Both the position numbers and the translations under genes were made by a program. A DNA stretch of 64,000 nt from Cognatundibacterium rugosum (GTDB lineage: Bacteria; Pseudomonadota; Gammaproteobacteria; Burkholderiales; Burkholderiaceae_D). This document shows, in pieces, positions 43,953 to 53,047 of the stretch. Location of the stretch: positions 310,001 through 374,000 of the forward strand of contig NZ_JACOGG010000001.1 of the NCBI RefSeq assembly GCF_014284365.1, written 5' to 3'. How positions within the stretch are numbered: the stretch's first letter is position 1; each line of letters begins with the position of its first letter. The notes beneath the pieces were generated by a model. That model was given only the letters and a program-made list of their open reading frames with translations, was not told the origin of the DNA and ran no database searches.

Positions 43953-44399
43953 TCAGCGCACATCCAGCAATTCAATATCAAAAATCAGCGTCGAGTGGGG
44001 CGGTATCATGGCACCAGCACCGCGTGCGCCATAGGCCATTTCTGAGGGCACGATCAGGGTACGTTTGCCGCCTACCTTCATGCCGACCACGCCCTGATCC
44101 CAGCCTTTGATGACTTTACCTGCGCCGACCGGGAAGCTGAACACGCCGCGTCCGACTGAGCTGTCGAACTGGGTGCCACGTTCTCTGGGGGCGAAGGAGT
44201 CATAAATCCAGCCGGTGTAATGCACGATCGCGATATTGCCAGACTGCAGTTCTTTGCCACTGCCGGTTTTCACATCCAGTTTTTGTAAACCGTTGTTGAT
44301 AATGCTGCTTGCTTCTGTGCTGGCGCTGGTTTGTGCCTGCACCGGTAAGGCGCTGATGGCCAACAGACTCAGTAAAGCGGCTAACAATCTGGATCGCAT
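43953..44399 (-). CDS. FKBP-type peptidyl-prolyl cis-trans isomerase, exported
   Basis: A 148-residue proline isomerase with a signal peptide (cleavage near LPVQAQ) and a single FKBP domain (about 45-147): VHYTGWIYD, the catalytic region FPVGAGKVIKGWDQGVVGMKVGGKR and IPPHSTLIFDIELLDV. It should help fold periplasmic proteins. AGGA lies six bases before the ATG. It is 49 bp after the 87-residue gene in the same direction, probably one operon with the family-3 binding protein. Confidence 0.92.
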   Translation of the reverse strand: MRSRLLAALLSLLAISALPVQAQTSASTEASSIINNGLQKLDVKTGSGKELQSGNIAIVHYTGWIYDSFAPRERGTQFDSSVGRGVFSFPVGAGKVIKGWDQGVVGMKVGGKRTLIVPSEMAYGARGAGAMIPPHSTLIFDIELLDVR

Positions 44400-44448
44400 G
44401 GGTTTTCCTTATAGTGAACAATAACAATGAGACAGGAATAATAAAGGT

Positions 44449-44712
44449 TCAGGATTTTGCCTGACGGATTTTTTCTTCGAACGCGAGGTCCAGCTTACTG
44501 GCTTTCTTTGCTGGTGCTTTCATGATCGCATTCACACAGGCGACGAAAGCATCCATTTCCAGTGCCTCGCTGGCTGTGACAGTTTTACCGTCGGCATCTT
44601 TACGGGTCAGGAAAAACCGGCCGTCGGCCATATTGACCATGGAATACGTTGCATCCTGACTGCGTTCTTTCAGCCTTTGTACAGCGTGACTTGCTTTGGT
44701 GCTACGTGCCAT
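44449..44712 (-). CDS. Small basic protein of unknown function
   Basis: An 87-residue protein, Lys/Arg-rich at both ends, with a central strand-like part (YSMVNMADGRFFLTRKDADGK) and no signal peptide. Its ATG overlaps the stop codon of the preceding binding-protein gene (TAATG), so its translation is probably coupled to it. The family is not recognised. Confidence 0.6.
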   Translation of the reverse strand: MARSTKASHAVQRLKERSQDATYSMVNMADGRFFLTRKDADGKTVTASEALEMDAFVACVNAIMKAPAKKASKLDLAFEEKIRQAKS

Positions 44713-45488
44713 TAGCGGATTCCATATTTACGCAGGATTTTGTCGGTAGTGCCGTCATTATCGAGTTCTTTGTTGAGCTTGTTAAACAGATCTATACGTT
44801 GTTTATCCATCGCCAGATGGCACAGCATATTGAGTTCGATATGCTTATAACGTGTCGCTTTAACGATATCACTAGCATAGCCTTGTTGCTGGGCGATATA
44901 CAAGCCATGCAATTCCGAGACTATCCAGTAATCGATACGGTTATTGAGTAAGAGACGGGGATTATCTTCGTCCTGCCCAGCAAATTGTATGTTATATCCC
45001 TGCTCGGCCAGTTGCAGTCCGGTTGCCGCGTTTTTGTAGGAACCTATCGCATACGGTTTCGCATCTTCAAAGCGCTTTAACACACGGCTGTCATTTTTTC
45101 TGCCGTATAAGACCCAATGATCTGTGGTCAGCGGGCCTACCCACTGAAAATACTTTTCTCTTTCCTGTGTGCGACGAAAGGCAAACAGACAGGCATTTTC
45201 TTCATTTTGTGCGGCATACAGGCCACGTGCTAATGAGGTGCTGGTCAGACTGGGATTTTCGCCCGCCCGTTTCATGATTTCCTGTACTTTTTCCGTTACA
45301 TAGCCACGGATTTCGCCGGTTTTCGTATCGGTATGGGTAAATGGTGCAAATTCCTGTATGTACAGCCGTATGCTGGTCGCCTGCGCATAAGCAGACCGGC
45401 TGGGCATAGCGCAAAGCAGGAGAAACGCAGCGAGTACCGGAAATTTCAACACGTTAGACTTTCTTGTTTTACTGCGGCGCTCATGCAT
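44712..45488 (-). CDS. Periplasmic solute-binding protein, family 3 (orphan)
   Basis: About 258 residues with a signal peptide (VLKFPVLAAFLLLCAMPSRS, cleavage near AYAQA) and an SBP_bac_3 domain: LYIQEFAPFTHTD, RRTQEREKYFQWVGPL and the C-terminal LNKELDNDGTTDKILRKYG. The ATG at 45488 is used, but a GTG at 45452 that starts right at the hydrophobic core is equally possible. No permease or ATPase gene is near. It leads a three-gene unit with a small basic protein and an FKBP isomerase. The ligand is unknown. Confidence 0.8.
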   Translation of the reverse strand: MHERRSKTRKSNVLKFPVLAAFLLLCAMPSRSAYAQATSIRLYIQEFAPFTHTDTKTGEIRGYVTEKVQEIMKRAGENPSLTSTSLARGLYAAQNEENACLFAFRRTQEREKYFQWVGPLTTDHWVLYGRKNDSRVLKRFEDAKPYAIGSYKNAATGLQLAEQGYNIQFAGQDEDNPRLLLNNRIDYWIVSELHGLYIAQQQGYASDIVKATRYKHIELNMLCHLAMDKQRIDLFNKLNKELDNDGTTDKILRKYGIR

Positions 45489-45665
45489 TTGAGAAAACGC
45501 CGGACTGGTGCATGTTGCCTGTCTGCGGTTAAGAATTCCGCCTGACAGTTGGCAGCCCACTATTGTAGTGGAAAAAAAATTGTTAGAACAATCTTGTTTT
45601 TGATGAACATCGGTCTTTTTGCTGCGATATGTCGTTTATCTGTTGTCCCAGACCAGATGAGCACG

Positions 45666-46577
45666 CTACAGAGCAAGCGACTCTCGACTGTCTAATTGCC
45701 AGCATTGTCCGATCAGCGTAAAGCTGGCCGCGATCATCGCTTCATGTTGCCGCTTCGCACTGCAGACGAAACTTAATTCGCTGTTGACGCTGACGGCATC
45801 GGCGATCACCAGACCATGCGCATGGGCTTCGCGTATCGCAATGGAGTCGCGGATCAGGCTTAGACCGACGCCGGATTTCACCAGATCCAGCATAGAGGGT
45901 TCCTGATCGACCAGAGCGACCTGACGTGGCAGTTGTCCACAGGCCGCAAAAATCGGGGTCAGTAAGCGGTGATGCGCTGATTCCGGGGGCGTCCAGATCC
46001 ATGGTAATTGCGCTAACTGTTCCCAGGATTTCCCTTGCACCCGGCTTTGCCAGCCGCTGGGTGCGACCACGCGGTAGGTGAACGGGGTCAGGCTGATACT
46101 GTGTAAGGGATTTTTCGTATCCTGCGGCACCTGACCCAGATAAAACCCCACATCCAGATCACCTTGCCGTATTTGTTGCAATACCGAGCCCGACATACCC
46201 TGACGCAGTTTGGTAGACAGTTGTGGATAAGTTTCCATCAAGCGCTTCAGAAACAGACCGAGACGGGTAAATTCCGGATCAAGTATCGTTCCTATCGCCA
46301 GTTCGCCCGAGATGGTGGAATGCAGGGAGGCAAACGCCTGGCGGAATTCTGCAGTCGCAGCCAGCACCCGTTCCGCATAGGGCAGCAGTTTCGCGCCATC
46401 ATTGGTCAACACCATTCCGCCTGCACTGCGGCTGAATAACTGCAGGCTCAGATTTTCCTGCAGGGCTTTGAGCTGCAAGCTGACGGCAGGTTGGGTCAGA
46501 TGCAGACGTTCAGCCGCACGGGTCAGATTGCCTTCGCGCGCGACCATTACAAAAGCGCGTAGCTGAGTGAAATCCAT
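45666..46577 (-). CDS. LysR-family regulator, probable control of the mmsA cluster
   Basis: A 303-residue regulator with an N-terminal winged helix (NLTRAAERLHLTQPAVSLQLKAL, residues 16-38) and an effector-binding domain. It is divergent from mmsA with 230 bp between starts, the standard arrangement in which a LysR protein activates its neighbour. A symmetric site TATAAG-N5-CTTATA lies close to its own start. The effector is unknown; a pathway intermediate is likely. Confidence 0.9.
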   Translation of the reverse strand: MDFTQLRAFVMVAREGNLTRAAERLHLTQPAVSLQLKALQENLSLQLFSRSAGGMVLTNDGAKLLPYAERVLAATAEFRQAFASLHSTISGELAIGTILDPEFTRLGLFLKRLMETYPQLSTKLRQGMSGSVLQQIRQGDLDVGFYLGQVPQDTKNPLHSISLTPFTYRVVAPSGWQSRVQGKSWEQLAQLPWIWTPPESAHHRLLTPIFAACGQLPRQVALVDQEPSMLDLVKSGVGLSLIRDSIAIREAHAHGLVIADAVSVNSELSFVCSAKRQHEAMIAASFTLIGQCWQLDSRESLAL

Positions 46578-46615
46578 GATTGTTACCTGATGGGGGAAAG
46601 TAGTGAAAAAGCAAT

Positions 46616-46632
46616 TATAAGGAAGTCTTATA
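46616..46632. promoter_or_regulatory. Candidate LysR operator (TATAAG-N5-CTTATA)
   Basis: A 17-bp interrupted palindrome with a T-N11-A core, the known binding pattern of LysR-type regulators, located in the divergent LysR/mmsA gap 39 bp from the regulator start. Confidence 0.65.
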
Positions 46633-46807
46633 TTGCGTTTGATAATAACTCATTAGATTTCCACACGCGATATGTTTAGGCTAAGCGGTAATCGTTTCAG
46701 AACCGTGGCAATGCAGCGTACAGCAAGCGATAGCGTCGTTGTAGGCCAGCGCCAGCGTTCGTTCCCAATTTACGCAATCAGGATTACTAACTCAGGATAA
46801 CGAAGAG

Positions 46808-48304
46808 ATGAGCAGCATCATTCAACATTTTATCGGTGGACAGGTCGTGGAGTCCGTCAGTGGCCGTCGTCAGGATGTGAGCAACCCAGCTACCGGCCAG
46901 GTGGTGGCGCAGGTCGCTTTGGCCAGCGTGGACGAAGTACAGCGTGCAGTGGCTGCCGCCAGTGCTGCAGCGTCGGGCTGGGCAGAGACCGCACCGCTAA
47001 AGCGTGCGCGTGTGATGTTTAAGTTTAAGGAACTACTGGAACAGCATCACCAGACCATCGCTGCCATGATTACACGCGAACATGGCAAGGTCTTGTCGGA
47101 TGCGATGGGGGAAGTCACACGCGGCATAGAAATTGTGGAATTCGCCTGTGGTATTCCGGCTTTGCTCAAGACCCAGTTTTCCGACAATATCGGCGGCGGT
47201 ATCGATAACTACAACTTGCGCCAGCCGCTGGGCGTCACGGCGGGGATTACACCGTTTAATTTTCCATTTATGGTGCCGATGTGGATGGCGCCACTCGCGA
47301 TTGCAACTGGCAATCCTTTCATACTCAAACCTTCCGAACGTGATCCTTCCTGTTCACTGTTCATCGCTGAATTATTCCGTCAGGCTGGTTTGCCGGATGG
47401 GGTGTTTAACGTAGTTCAGGGCGATAAGCTGGCGGTCGATGCGCTGTTGCAGCATCCTGATGTAGCGGCGATTTCCTTCGTTGGCTCGACCCCGATTGCA
47501 GAATATATATTCACGGAAGGCACACGCCTGGGTAAGCGCGTGCAGGCGCTCGGCGGCGCAAAAAATCATTTGGTGGTGATGCCGGATGCGAATCTGGAGC
47601 AGGCAGTCGATGCGCTGATGGGTGCAGCCTATGGCTCAGCGGGTGAGCGCTGCATGGCGATTTCAGTCGCAGTCGCTGTCGGTGATATTGCTGATGCGCT
47701 GGTCGCGGCCTTGGTGCCACGGGTACAGACATTAAAAATCAAAAATGGCATGGAAGCCGATGCAGAAATGGGGCCGGTAGTGAGCGCAGCTCACAAAGAA
47801 AAGATCATCTCTTATATCGATGAGGGCGTGGCGGCTGGTGCTGCTTTACTGGTGGATGGCCGCCAGTACAGCGTGCCGGGTCATGAAGGTGGCTACTTCC
47901 TGGGTGGCAGTTTATTCGATCATGTACAGGAAGGTATGCGCATACATCGTGAAGAAATCTTTGGTCCGGTTTTGTGTGTGATACGCGTACCTGACTTCGC
48001 CAGCGCAGTGGCTTTGATTAACCGGCACGAATTTGGAAATGGTGTTTCTTTATTTACCGCAGATGGTAATACTGCGCGCGAATTTTCTCGTCGTATTCAG
48101 GTTGGCATGGTCGGTATCAATGTGCCGATTCCTGTGCCTATGGCCTGGCATTCATTTGGTGGCTGGAAGCGTTCTTTGTTTGGTGACATGCATGCCTATG
48201 GTGAAGAAGGGATACGTTTTTATACGCGCTATAAATCCATCATGCAGCGCTGGCCAGAAAGCATCAGCAAAGGTGCCGAGTTCACGATGCCAGTCGCTAA
48301 ATAA
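46808..48304 (+). CDS. mmsA: CoA-acylating methylmalonate/malonate-semialdehyde dehydrogenase
   Basis: A 498-residue aldehyde dehydrogenase of the MmsA group, which oxidises malonic or methylmalonic semialdehyde with NAD and CoA to acetyl-CoA or propionyl-CoA and CO2. Diagnostic parts are [20 protein letters not shown] near 147, [15 protein letters not shown] near 252 and the catalytic Cys in [11 protein letters not shown] near 284. The enzyme lacks the usual general-base Glu of hydrolytic aldehyde dehydrogenases, as is normal in this CoA-dependent group. The neighbouring nitronate monooxygenase could supply malonic semialdehyde; valine or beta-alanine breakdown are alternatives. Confidence 0.93.
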   Translation: MSSIIQHFIGGQVVESVSGRRQDVSNPATGQVVAQVALASVDEVQRAVAAASAAASGWAETAPLKRARVMFKFKELLEQHHQTIAAMITREHGKVLSDAMGEVTRGIEIVEFACGIPALLKTQFSDNIGGGIDNYNLRQPLGVTAGITPFNFPFMVPMWMAPLAIATGNPFILKPSERDPSCSLFIAELFRQAGLPDGVFNVVQGDKLAVDALLQHPDVAAISFVGSTPIAEYIFTEGTRLGKRVQALGGAKNHLVVMPDANLEQAVDALMGAAYGSAGERCMAISVAVAVGDIADALVAALVPRVQTLKIKNGMEADAEMGPVVSAAHKEKIISYIDEGVAAGAALLVDGRQYSVPGHEGGYFLGGSLFDHVQEGMRIHREEIFGPVLCVIRVPDFASAVALINRHEFGNGVSLFTADGNTAREFSRRIQVGMVGINVPIPVPMAWHSFGGWKRSLFGDMHAYGEEGIRFYTRYKSIMQRWPESISKGAEFTMPVAK

Positions 48305-48442
48305 GGCATGTGAATTGCAGCAGCCTGGGGACGGCCTGCCATTTTCATTGCGATAAAAGATGAAATTGCGCATACAATCTTTGCGCTGTGTCATCTTCTT
48401 TCCGGCACAGTCCGACCCGAAGAAAAATAACCTGGAGACCTT

Positions 48443-49486
48443 ATGCCTTCCATGCAGCAGCTTTTTCCTTTACCGATTATTCAGGCACCGATGGCGGGTG
48501 GCGCCACTACCCCTGAGCTGGTGGCCGCCGTGTCTCAGTTTGGTGGCCTGGGTTCGTTGGCCGCGCCTTTGTTGGCACCGCTGGCGATTATTGAGCAGGC
48601 TGAGCATATCCGTCGTCTGACCGATAAGCCATTTGCGATCAATCTGTTTGTACAGCCACGGCCACAAATCGATTTTGCTGCGTTGGAAGCAGCTAAAGTC
48701 TTGTTACAGCCAGTCTGTGCAGAATTGGGGATGGAAAATCTGCCAACGCCGACCCGTTGGTGTGAGGATTTCGACGCTCAGCTTGATGCGCTGATTACGG
48801 CGCGTCCAGCGGTCGCCAGTTTCACCTTTGATGTCTTGCATGGCGCGCAGCTGCAGCGTTTGCAAGCCGCTGGTATTCGTGTGATTGGTACTGCCACCAA
48901 TGTGGCGGAAGCCATCGTCTGGCAAGCCATGGGCGCAGACGCGATTTGTTTGCAAGGCACGGAAGCCGGCGGCCATCGCGGCACCTTTATCGGTGCGCAG
49001 CAAGACGCGCGGCTGGGCGCGATGGAGTTGCTGGCTGCCTGCCGTCCGCTGATACAAACACCTTTAATCGTGGCGGGTGGCATCATGGACGGCGCTGGTA
49101 TTGCCGCCGCGCTGGCAGCGGGTGCGCAATGGGTACAGATGGGTACGGCTTTTTTGTGTTGCCATGAATCCGGCGTATCCGCGTTGTACAAAGAGATGCT
49201 GCAGAAAGCGAAAGGCGACAGCACGCGTCAGACCCGCGCCTTTTCGGGACGGCTGGCACGCGGATTGGATAACCGTTTCATGCAAATGATGGCCAATGTG
49301 GCCGATCAGGTGCCTGCTTATCCGGTCCAGAATGCCTTGACCGGTGCGATCCGCAGTGCGGCCGCCCAGCAGCAAAGGCCGGACATGATGTCGCTTTGGT
49401 GTGGACAGGGCGTGTCGCGTAGCCGCGCCATGCATGTGGCGGAACTGATGCAGACACTCATGAACGAAGTGCAGGCAGCATCCTGA
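48443..49486 (+). CDS. Class I nitronate monooxygenase
   Basis: A 347-residue FMN-dependent TIM-barrel enzyme that oxidises alkyl nitronates to carbonyl compounds and nitrite. The class I motifs are visible: QAPMAGGATTPELVAAVSQF near residue 13, TDKPFAINLF near 53, the catalytic-His motif GTEAGGHRG near 175 and GAQWVQMGTAFL near 228. Characterised class I enzymes act best on propionate 3-nitronate. GGAG lies five bases before the ATG. It is 138 bp after mmsA and 13 bp before the GMC oxidoreductase gene. Confidence 0.9.
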   Translation: MPSMQQLFPLPIIQAPMAGGATTPELVAAVSQFGGLGSLAAPLLAPLAIIEQAEHIRRLTDKPFAINLFVQPRPQIDFAALEAAKVLLQPVCAELGMENLPTPTRWCEDFDAQLDALITARPAVASFTFDVLHGAQLQRLQAAGIRVIGTATNVAEAIVWQAMGADAICLQGTEAGGHRGTFIGAQQDARLGAMELLAACRPLIQTPLIVAGGIMDGAGIAAALAAGAQWVQMGTAFLCCHESGVSALYKEMLQKAKGDSTRQTRAFSGRLARGLDNRFMQMMANVADQVPAYPVQNALTGAIRSAAAQQQRPDMMSLWCGQGVSRSRAMHVAELMQTLMNEVQAAS

Positions 49487-49499
49487 AAGGATAAAAGCG

Positions 49500-51134
49500 A
49501 TGCAGACGGCAGGACACTATGATTACATTGTGATAGGCGCTGGCACTGCCGGTTGTGCGCTGGCCAATCGCTTATCTGAAAATCCTGAGCACCAGGTTTT
49601 GCTGATCGAAGCCGGCGGTCGCGACGACTACTTGTGGATACATATCCCGGTCGGCTATCTGTATTGCATCAATAATCCACGTACAGACTGGATGTATCAG
49701 ACAGCGGCTGAAACCGGCTTGCATGGCCGCAGTCTGATTTATCCACGCGGTAAAGTGCTGGGTGGCTGTTCATCGATAAACGGCATGATCTACATGCGTG
49801 GTCAGGCCCGTGATTACGACGAATGGGCGCAACTCAGTGATGATGCGAGCTGGCGCTGGGATCAGGTTTTGCCCTTTTTTAAGAAGAGTGAAGATCATCA
49901 TGCCGGAGTCAGCACATTTCATGGCGCCGGTGGCGAATGGCGGGTAGAACAGCAACGTCTGTCCTGGGAAATTCTGGATGCTTTCCGTGATGCTGCCGAG
50001 CAAAGCGGGATACCGAAAACCGAGGACTTCAATCGCGGGAATAACGAAGGCAGTGCCTATTTCGAGGTGAATCAAAAACGCGGCATACGCTGGAACAGTG
50101 CCAAGGCGTTTTTGAAGCCCGCTGCCCGTCGTCCTAACCTGACCATCATGACGGGTTGCCAGGTGCGCAAGCTGCTGTTGCAGCCACACACCAGCCAGGA
50201 TCAGGCGTGGCGCTGCACCGGGGTGGAATTTGTCGGCGGTGGTCAGGAATGGAGCGCGACTGCACAGCGCGAAACCGTGCTGGCCGCCGGTGCCATCGGG
50301 TCGCCCGCGATATTGCAGTTATCAGGAATAGGTGATGCCGGCATGTTGCAACAGGCCGGCGTCGCTGTGCAGCATGTGTTGCCCGGTGTCGGTCACAATT
50401 TGCAAGACCATTTACAGCTACGTTCGGTATATCGCATTCAGGGTGCGAAGTCCCTCAATACCATGGCGGCCAACTGGTGGGGTAAAGCGCGTATAGGCTT
50501 GGAATATTTGCTGCGTCAGAGTGGACCCATGTCGATGGCACCGTCGCAGCTGGGTGCTTTTGCACGCTCGCATCCGGGCTTACTCACACCGGATTTGCAA
50601 TACCATGTACAGCCTTTATCGCTGGATAAATTCGGTGATCCGCTGCATGATTTTCCGGCCTTTACTGCCAGCGTTTGTCACCTGCGTCCGCAATCGCGCG
50701 GTACGGTGCGCATACTGAGTCCGGACTTCAGTGCCGCACCGGATATCCGTCCGAATTACCTGAGCACAGAGTATGACCGGCAGGTGGCTGCTGCTGCACT
50801 CAGGCTGACCCGCAAGATCGTTGCTGCGCCTGCCTTACAGAAGTATTTGCCGCTGGAAGTCAAACCTGGTGCGGACCTGCGTTCTGACGAAGAACTGATG
50901 CACGCAGCCGGGCAAATAGGCACCACTATTTTTCATCCGGCCGGTACCTGCAAAATGGGACAGGCCGGCGATGTCAGTGCGGTGGTTGACAGTCAGTTAC
51001 GGGTATTTGGCGTGGGTGGGTTGCGCATCGCCGATGCATCGGTGATGCCAACTATTACTTCAGGAAATACCAATTCACCGACGCTGATGATCGCTGAAAA
51101 AGCAGCGCAATGTATGGTGCAGAACGCTGCCTGA
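49500..51134 (+). CDS. GMC-family FAD alcohol oxidoreductase (choline-dehydrogenase-like)
   Basis: A 544-residue flavoprotein with the N-terminal FAD-binding motif YIVIGAGTAGCALANRL, the GMC signature SINGMIYMRGQARDYDEW near 93 and the C-terminal active-site region FHPAGTCKMG near 490 and GNTNSPTLMIAEKAA near 522. Members oxidise primary alcohols to aldehydes or acids. The gene starts 13 bp after the nitronate monooxygenase gene, so the two are one transcription unit. The alcohol cannot be read from the sequence; choline is possible, but no betB or betI is near. Confidence 0.92.
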   Translation: MQTAGHYDYIVIGAGTAGCALANRLSENPEHQVLLIEAGGRDDYLWIHIPVGYLYCINNPRTDWMYQTAAETGLHGRSLIYPRGKVLGGCSSINGMIYMRGQARDYDEWAQLSDDASWRWDQVLPFFKKSEDHHAGVSTFHGAGGEWRVEQQRLSWEILDAFRDAAEQSGIPKTEDFNRGNNEGSAYFEVNQKRGIRWNSAKAFLKPAARRPNLTIMTGCQVRKLLLQPHTSQDQAWRCTGVEFVGGGQEWSATAQRETVLAAGAIGSPAILQLSGIGDAGMLQQAGVAVQHVLPGVGHNLQDHLQLRSVYRIQGAKSLNTMAANWWGKARIGLEYLLRQSGPMSMAPSQLGAFARSHPGLLTPDLQYHVQPLSLDKFGDPLHDFPAFTASVCHLRPQSRGTVRILSPDFSAAPDIRPNYLSTEYDRQVAAAALRLTRKIVAAPALQKYLPLEVKPGADLRSDEELMHAAGQIGTTIFHPAGTCKMGQAGDVSAVVDSQLRVFGVGGLRIADASVMPTITSGNTNSPTLMIAEKAAQCMVQNAA

Positions 51135-51156
51135 GAAAATAGATGAAAAAGATGGA

Positions 51157-51190
51157 ACAGTAAAACTACGTACAGTAGTTTTACTGTATT
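51157..51190 (+). terminator. Probable terminator after the GMC gene
   Basis: A perfect 13-bp stem, arms ACAGTAAAACTAC (51157-51169) and GTAGTTTTACTGT (51175-51187), is followed by ATTGTTGT. The U-run is weak. Confidence 0.6.
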
Positions 51191-51303
51191 GTTGTATTCC
51201 GCTTATGCTGCGTACTATCAGGACAGCGTAGTTGTCAGCAATTAATAAAGCAGAGATGCTCAGCATCCGCATACAGGCATAGACACAGATGCCGAAAAAA
51301 AAT

Positions 51304-51326
51304 GCCGCTGCATCGACAGCGGTTTT
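51304..51326 (+). terminator. Second hairpin terminator before the Liv-type operon
   Basis: CCGCTG (51305-51310) / CAGCGG (51317-51322) is followed by TTTTGT and preceded by eight A residues. Confidence 0.55.
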
Positions 51327-51406
51327 GTCAGCACAGAGCAGGTTTGCACGTCGTCAGATTGCGCAGATCAGAACAGTGCAGGATGGACAGGAGACAGGGT
51401 GACTAC

Positions 51407-51422
51407 ACACAGAAGTCTGTGT
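51407..51422. promoter_or_regulatory. Palindrome upstream of the Liv-type operon
   Basis: ACACAGA-AG-TCTGTGT is a perfect 7-bp dyad 47 bp before the first start codon, in a 334-bp gap that otherwise holds two terminator-like hairpins. An operator or leader hairpin; the binding protein is unknown. Confidence 0.45.
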
Positions 51423-51468
51423 CATCACGATCGTCTCCACCGTTCTGACAGACAGACAAGGAGACGAG

Positions 51469-52242
51469 ATGACCGATGTCATCCTGGAGACAAAGCGCCT
51501 GACCAAAGAGTTCAAAGGCTTCACTGCCGTGAACCAGGTCGACTTACAGGTAGTGCGTGGACATATCCATGCATTGATCGGACCTAACGGTGCCGGTAAG
51601 ACCACCTGTTTTAATTTACTTACCAAATTCCTGATCCCGACTTCGGGTCAGATCCTGTTTAACGGAAGCGATATCACGGCTGCGCAACCGGCCCAGATTG
51701 CGCGTCAGGGCATTATCCGTTCCTTCCAGATTTCTGCCGTATTTCCACATATGAGTGTGCTGGAAAATGTGCGTATCGGCTTGCAGCGCACACTGGGGAA
51801 TTCCTTTCATTTCTGGCAGAGCGACCGACAGCTGGCGCGTCTTAATGAGCGTGCGATGGCGTTGCTGGAACAGGTCGATCTGACCCAGTTTGCGGATACG
51901 TTGACGGTGGACTTACCGTATGGCCGAAAACGTGCGCTGGAGATCGCCACCACGCTGGCGATGGAGCCGGAACTGATGTTGCTCGATGAACCTACGCAGG
52001 GTATGGGTCATGAAGATGTACACCGTGTGACCGAGCTGATACGACGCGTGGCGCAGGGTCGCACGATTCTGATGGTGGAACACAATATGAGCGTCGTGTC
52101 TGGCATCTGTGACCGGATTTCTGTCTTGCAGCGCGGTGCGATTTTGGCCGAAGGCGATTACGCCACCGTGTCCAGCGATGCGCGCGTGATGGAAGCCTAT
52201 ATGGGCAGCAGCAGTGCAGAACTGGAAGGAGCCCACGCATGA
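51469..52242 (+). CDS. Branched-chain-type ABC importer ATPase (LivG-like)
   Basis: A 257-residue ATPase. Walker A GPNGAGKTT near residue 42, the region IRSFQISAVFPHMSVLENVRIG, Walker B LMLLDEPTQGMGHEDV and switch His VEHNMSVV are intact, but the signature is YGRKRALEIA in place of LSGG-type, as in many LivG proteins. GGAG lies five bases before the ATG. The gene opens a transport operon followed by a LivF-like ATPase with which it overlaps by four bases. Confidence 0.92.
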   Translation: MTDVILETKRLTKEFKGFTAVNQVDLQVVRGHIHALIGPNGAGKTTCFNLLTKFLIPTSGQILFNGSDITAAQPAQIARQGIIRSFQISAVFPHMSVLENVRIGLQRTLGNSFHFWQSDRQLARLNERAMALLEQVDLTQFADTLTVDLPYGRKRALEIATTLAMEPELMLLDEPTQGMGHEDVHRVTELIRRVAQGRTILMVEHNMSVVSGICDRISVLQRGAILAEGDYATVSSDARVMEAYMGSSSAELEGAHA

Positions 52243-52958
52243 GCCAGCCGCCTGTCTGCGCATTGAGAATCCAGGACTTGCAAGCCTGGTATGGCGAATC
52301 CCACATCCTCCACAAAGTGAATCTGGAAGTACATGCCGGTGAGGTCGTTACTATCCTGGGTCGCAATGGGGCCGGACGCACCACCACCATGCGCGCCATC
52401 ATGGGCCTGACCGGACGGCGTCAGGGCTCAGTGCAGATTTATGGCAAGGAAGCGATCGCTTTACCGACTTACAAAATCGCACATCTCGGGGTTGGGTATT
52501 GTCCTGAAGAGCGCGGTATTTTTTCCTCCTTGTCTACCGAAGAGAATCTGTTGTTGCCGCCACAGGTGGCACGTGACAGTCAGGGCATGTCTGTGGATGA
52601 AATCTACGCCATGTTCCCGAATCTGGCGGAACGTAAACACAGTCAGGGCACCCGTTTGTCCGGCGGCGAACAGCAGATGCTGGCGGTTGCACGCATCCTG
52701 CGTACCGGTGCACGGCTGTTATTGCTAGATGAAATTTCCGAAGGTCTGGCACCGGTGATCGTACAAGCCTTGGCGCGCATGATCCTGACGCTGAAGGCAC
52801 GTGGCTACACCATCGTCATGGTGGAGCAAAACTTCCGCTTTGCCGCGCCGCTGGCCGACCGGTTTTATGTGATGGAACATGGCCAGGTGGTCGAGCATTT
52901 CGCAGCGGCGCAATTGCAGGAAAAAATGGCCGTTCTCAATGAATTACTGGGTGTCTGA
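52239..52958 (+). CDS. Branched-chain-type ABC importer ATPase (LivF-like) with altered Walker A
   Basis: A 239-residue ATPase overlapping the LivG-like gene by ATGA. The P-loop reads GRNGAGRTTTMRAI: the invariant lysine that holds the ATP phosphates is arginine (codon CGC). Other motifs are normal: signature LSGGEQQMLAVAR near 142, Walker B LLLLDEISEGLAP near 160 and VEQNFRF near 193. The partner LivG keeps its lysine, so the heterodimer may have one weakened and one full ATP site. I recall similar K-to-R P-loops in related betaproteobacterial proteins, but could not check. Confidence 0.9.
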   Translation: MSQPPVCALRIQDLQAWYGESHILHKVNLEVHAGEVVTILGRNGAGRTTTMRAIMGLTGRRQGSVQIYGKEAIALPTYKIAHLGVGYCPEERGIFSSLSTEENLLLPPQVARDSQGMSVDEIYAMFPNLAERKHSQGTRLSGGEQQMLAVARILRTGARLLLLDEISEGLAPVIVQALARMILTLKARGYTIVMVEQNFRFAAPLADRFYVMEHGQVVEHFAAAQLQEKMAVLNELLGV

Positions 52959-53047
52959 GTTTGCATCAATTGCTTGTAGCTGAACCGTAGCGGTATCCCT
53001 GGCCGGTCATACACAGACCGGTTTGATAACAACGATAGGAGTGAGAC

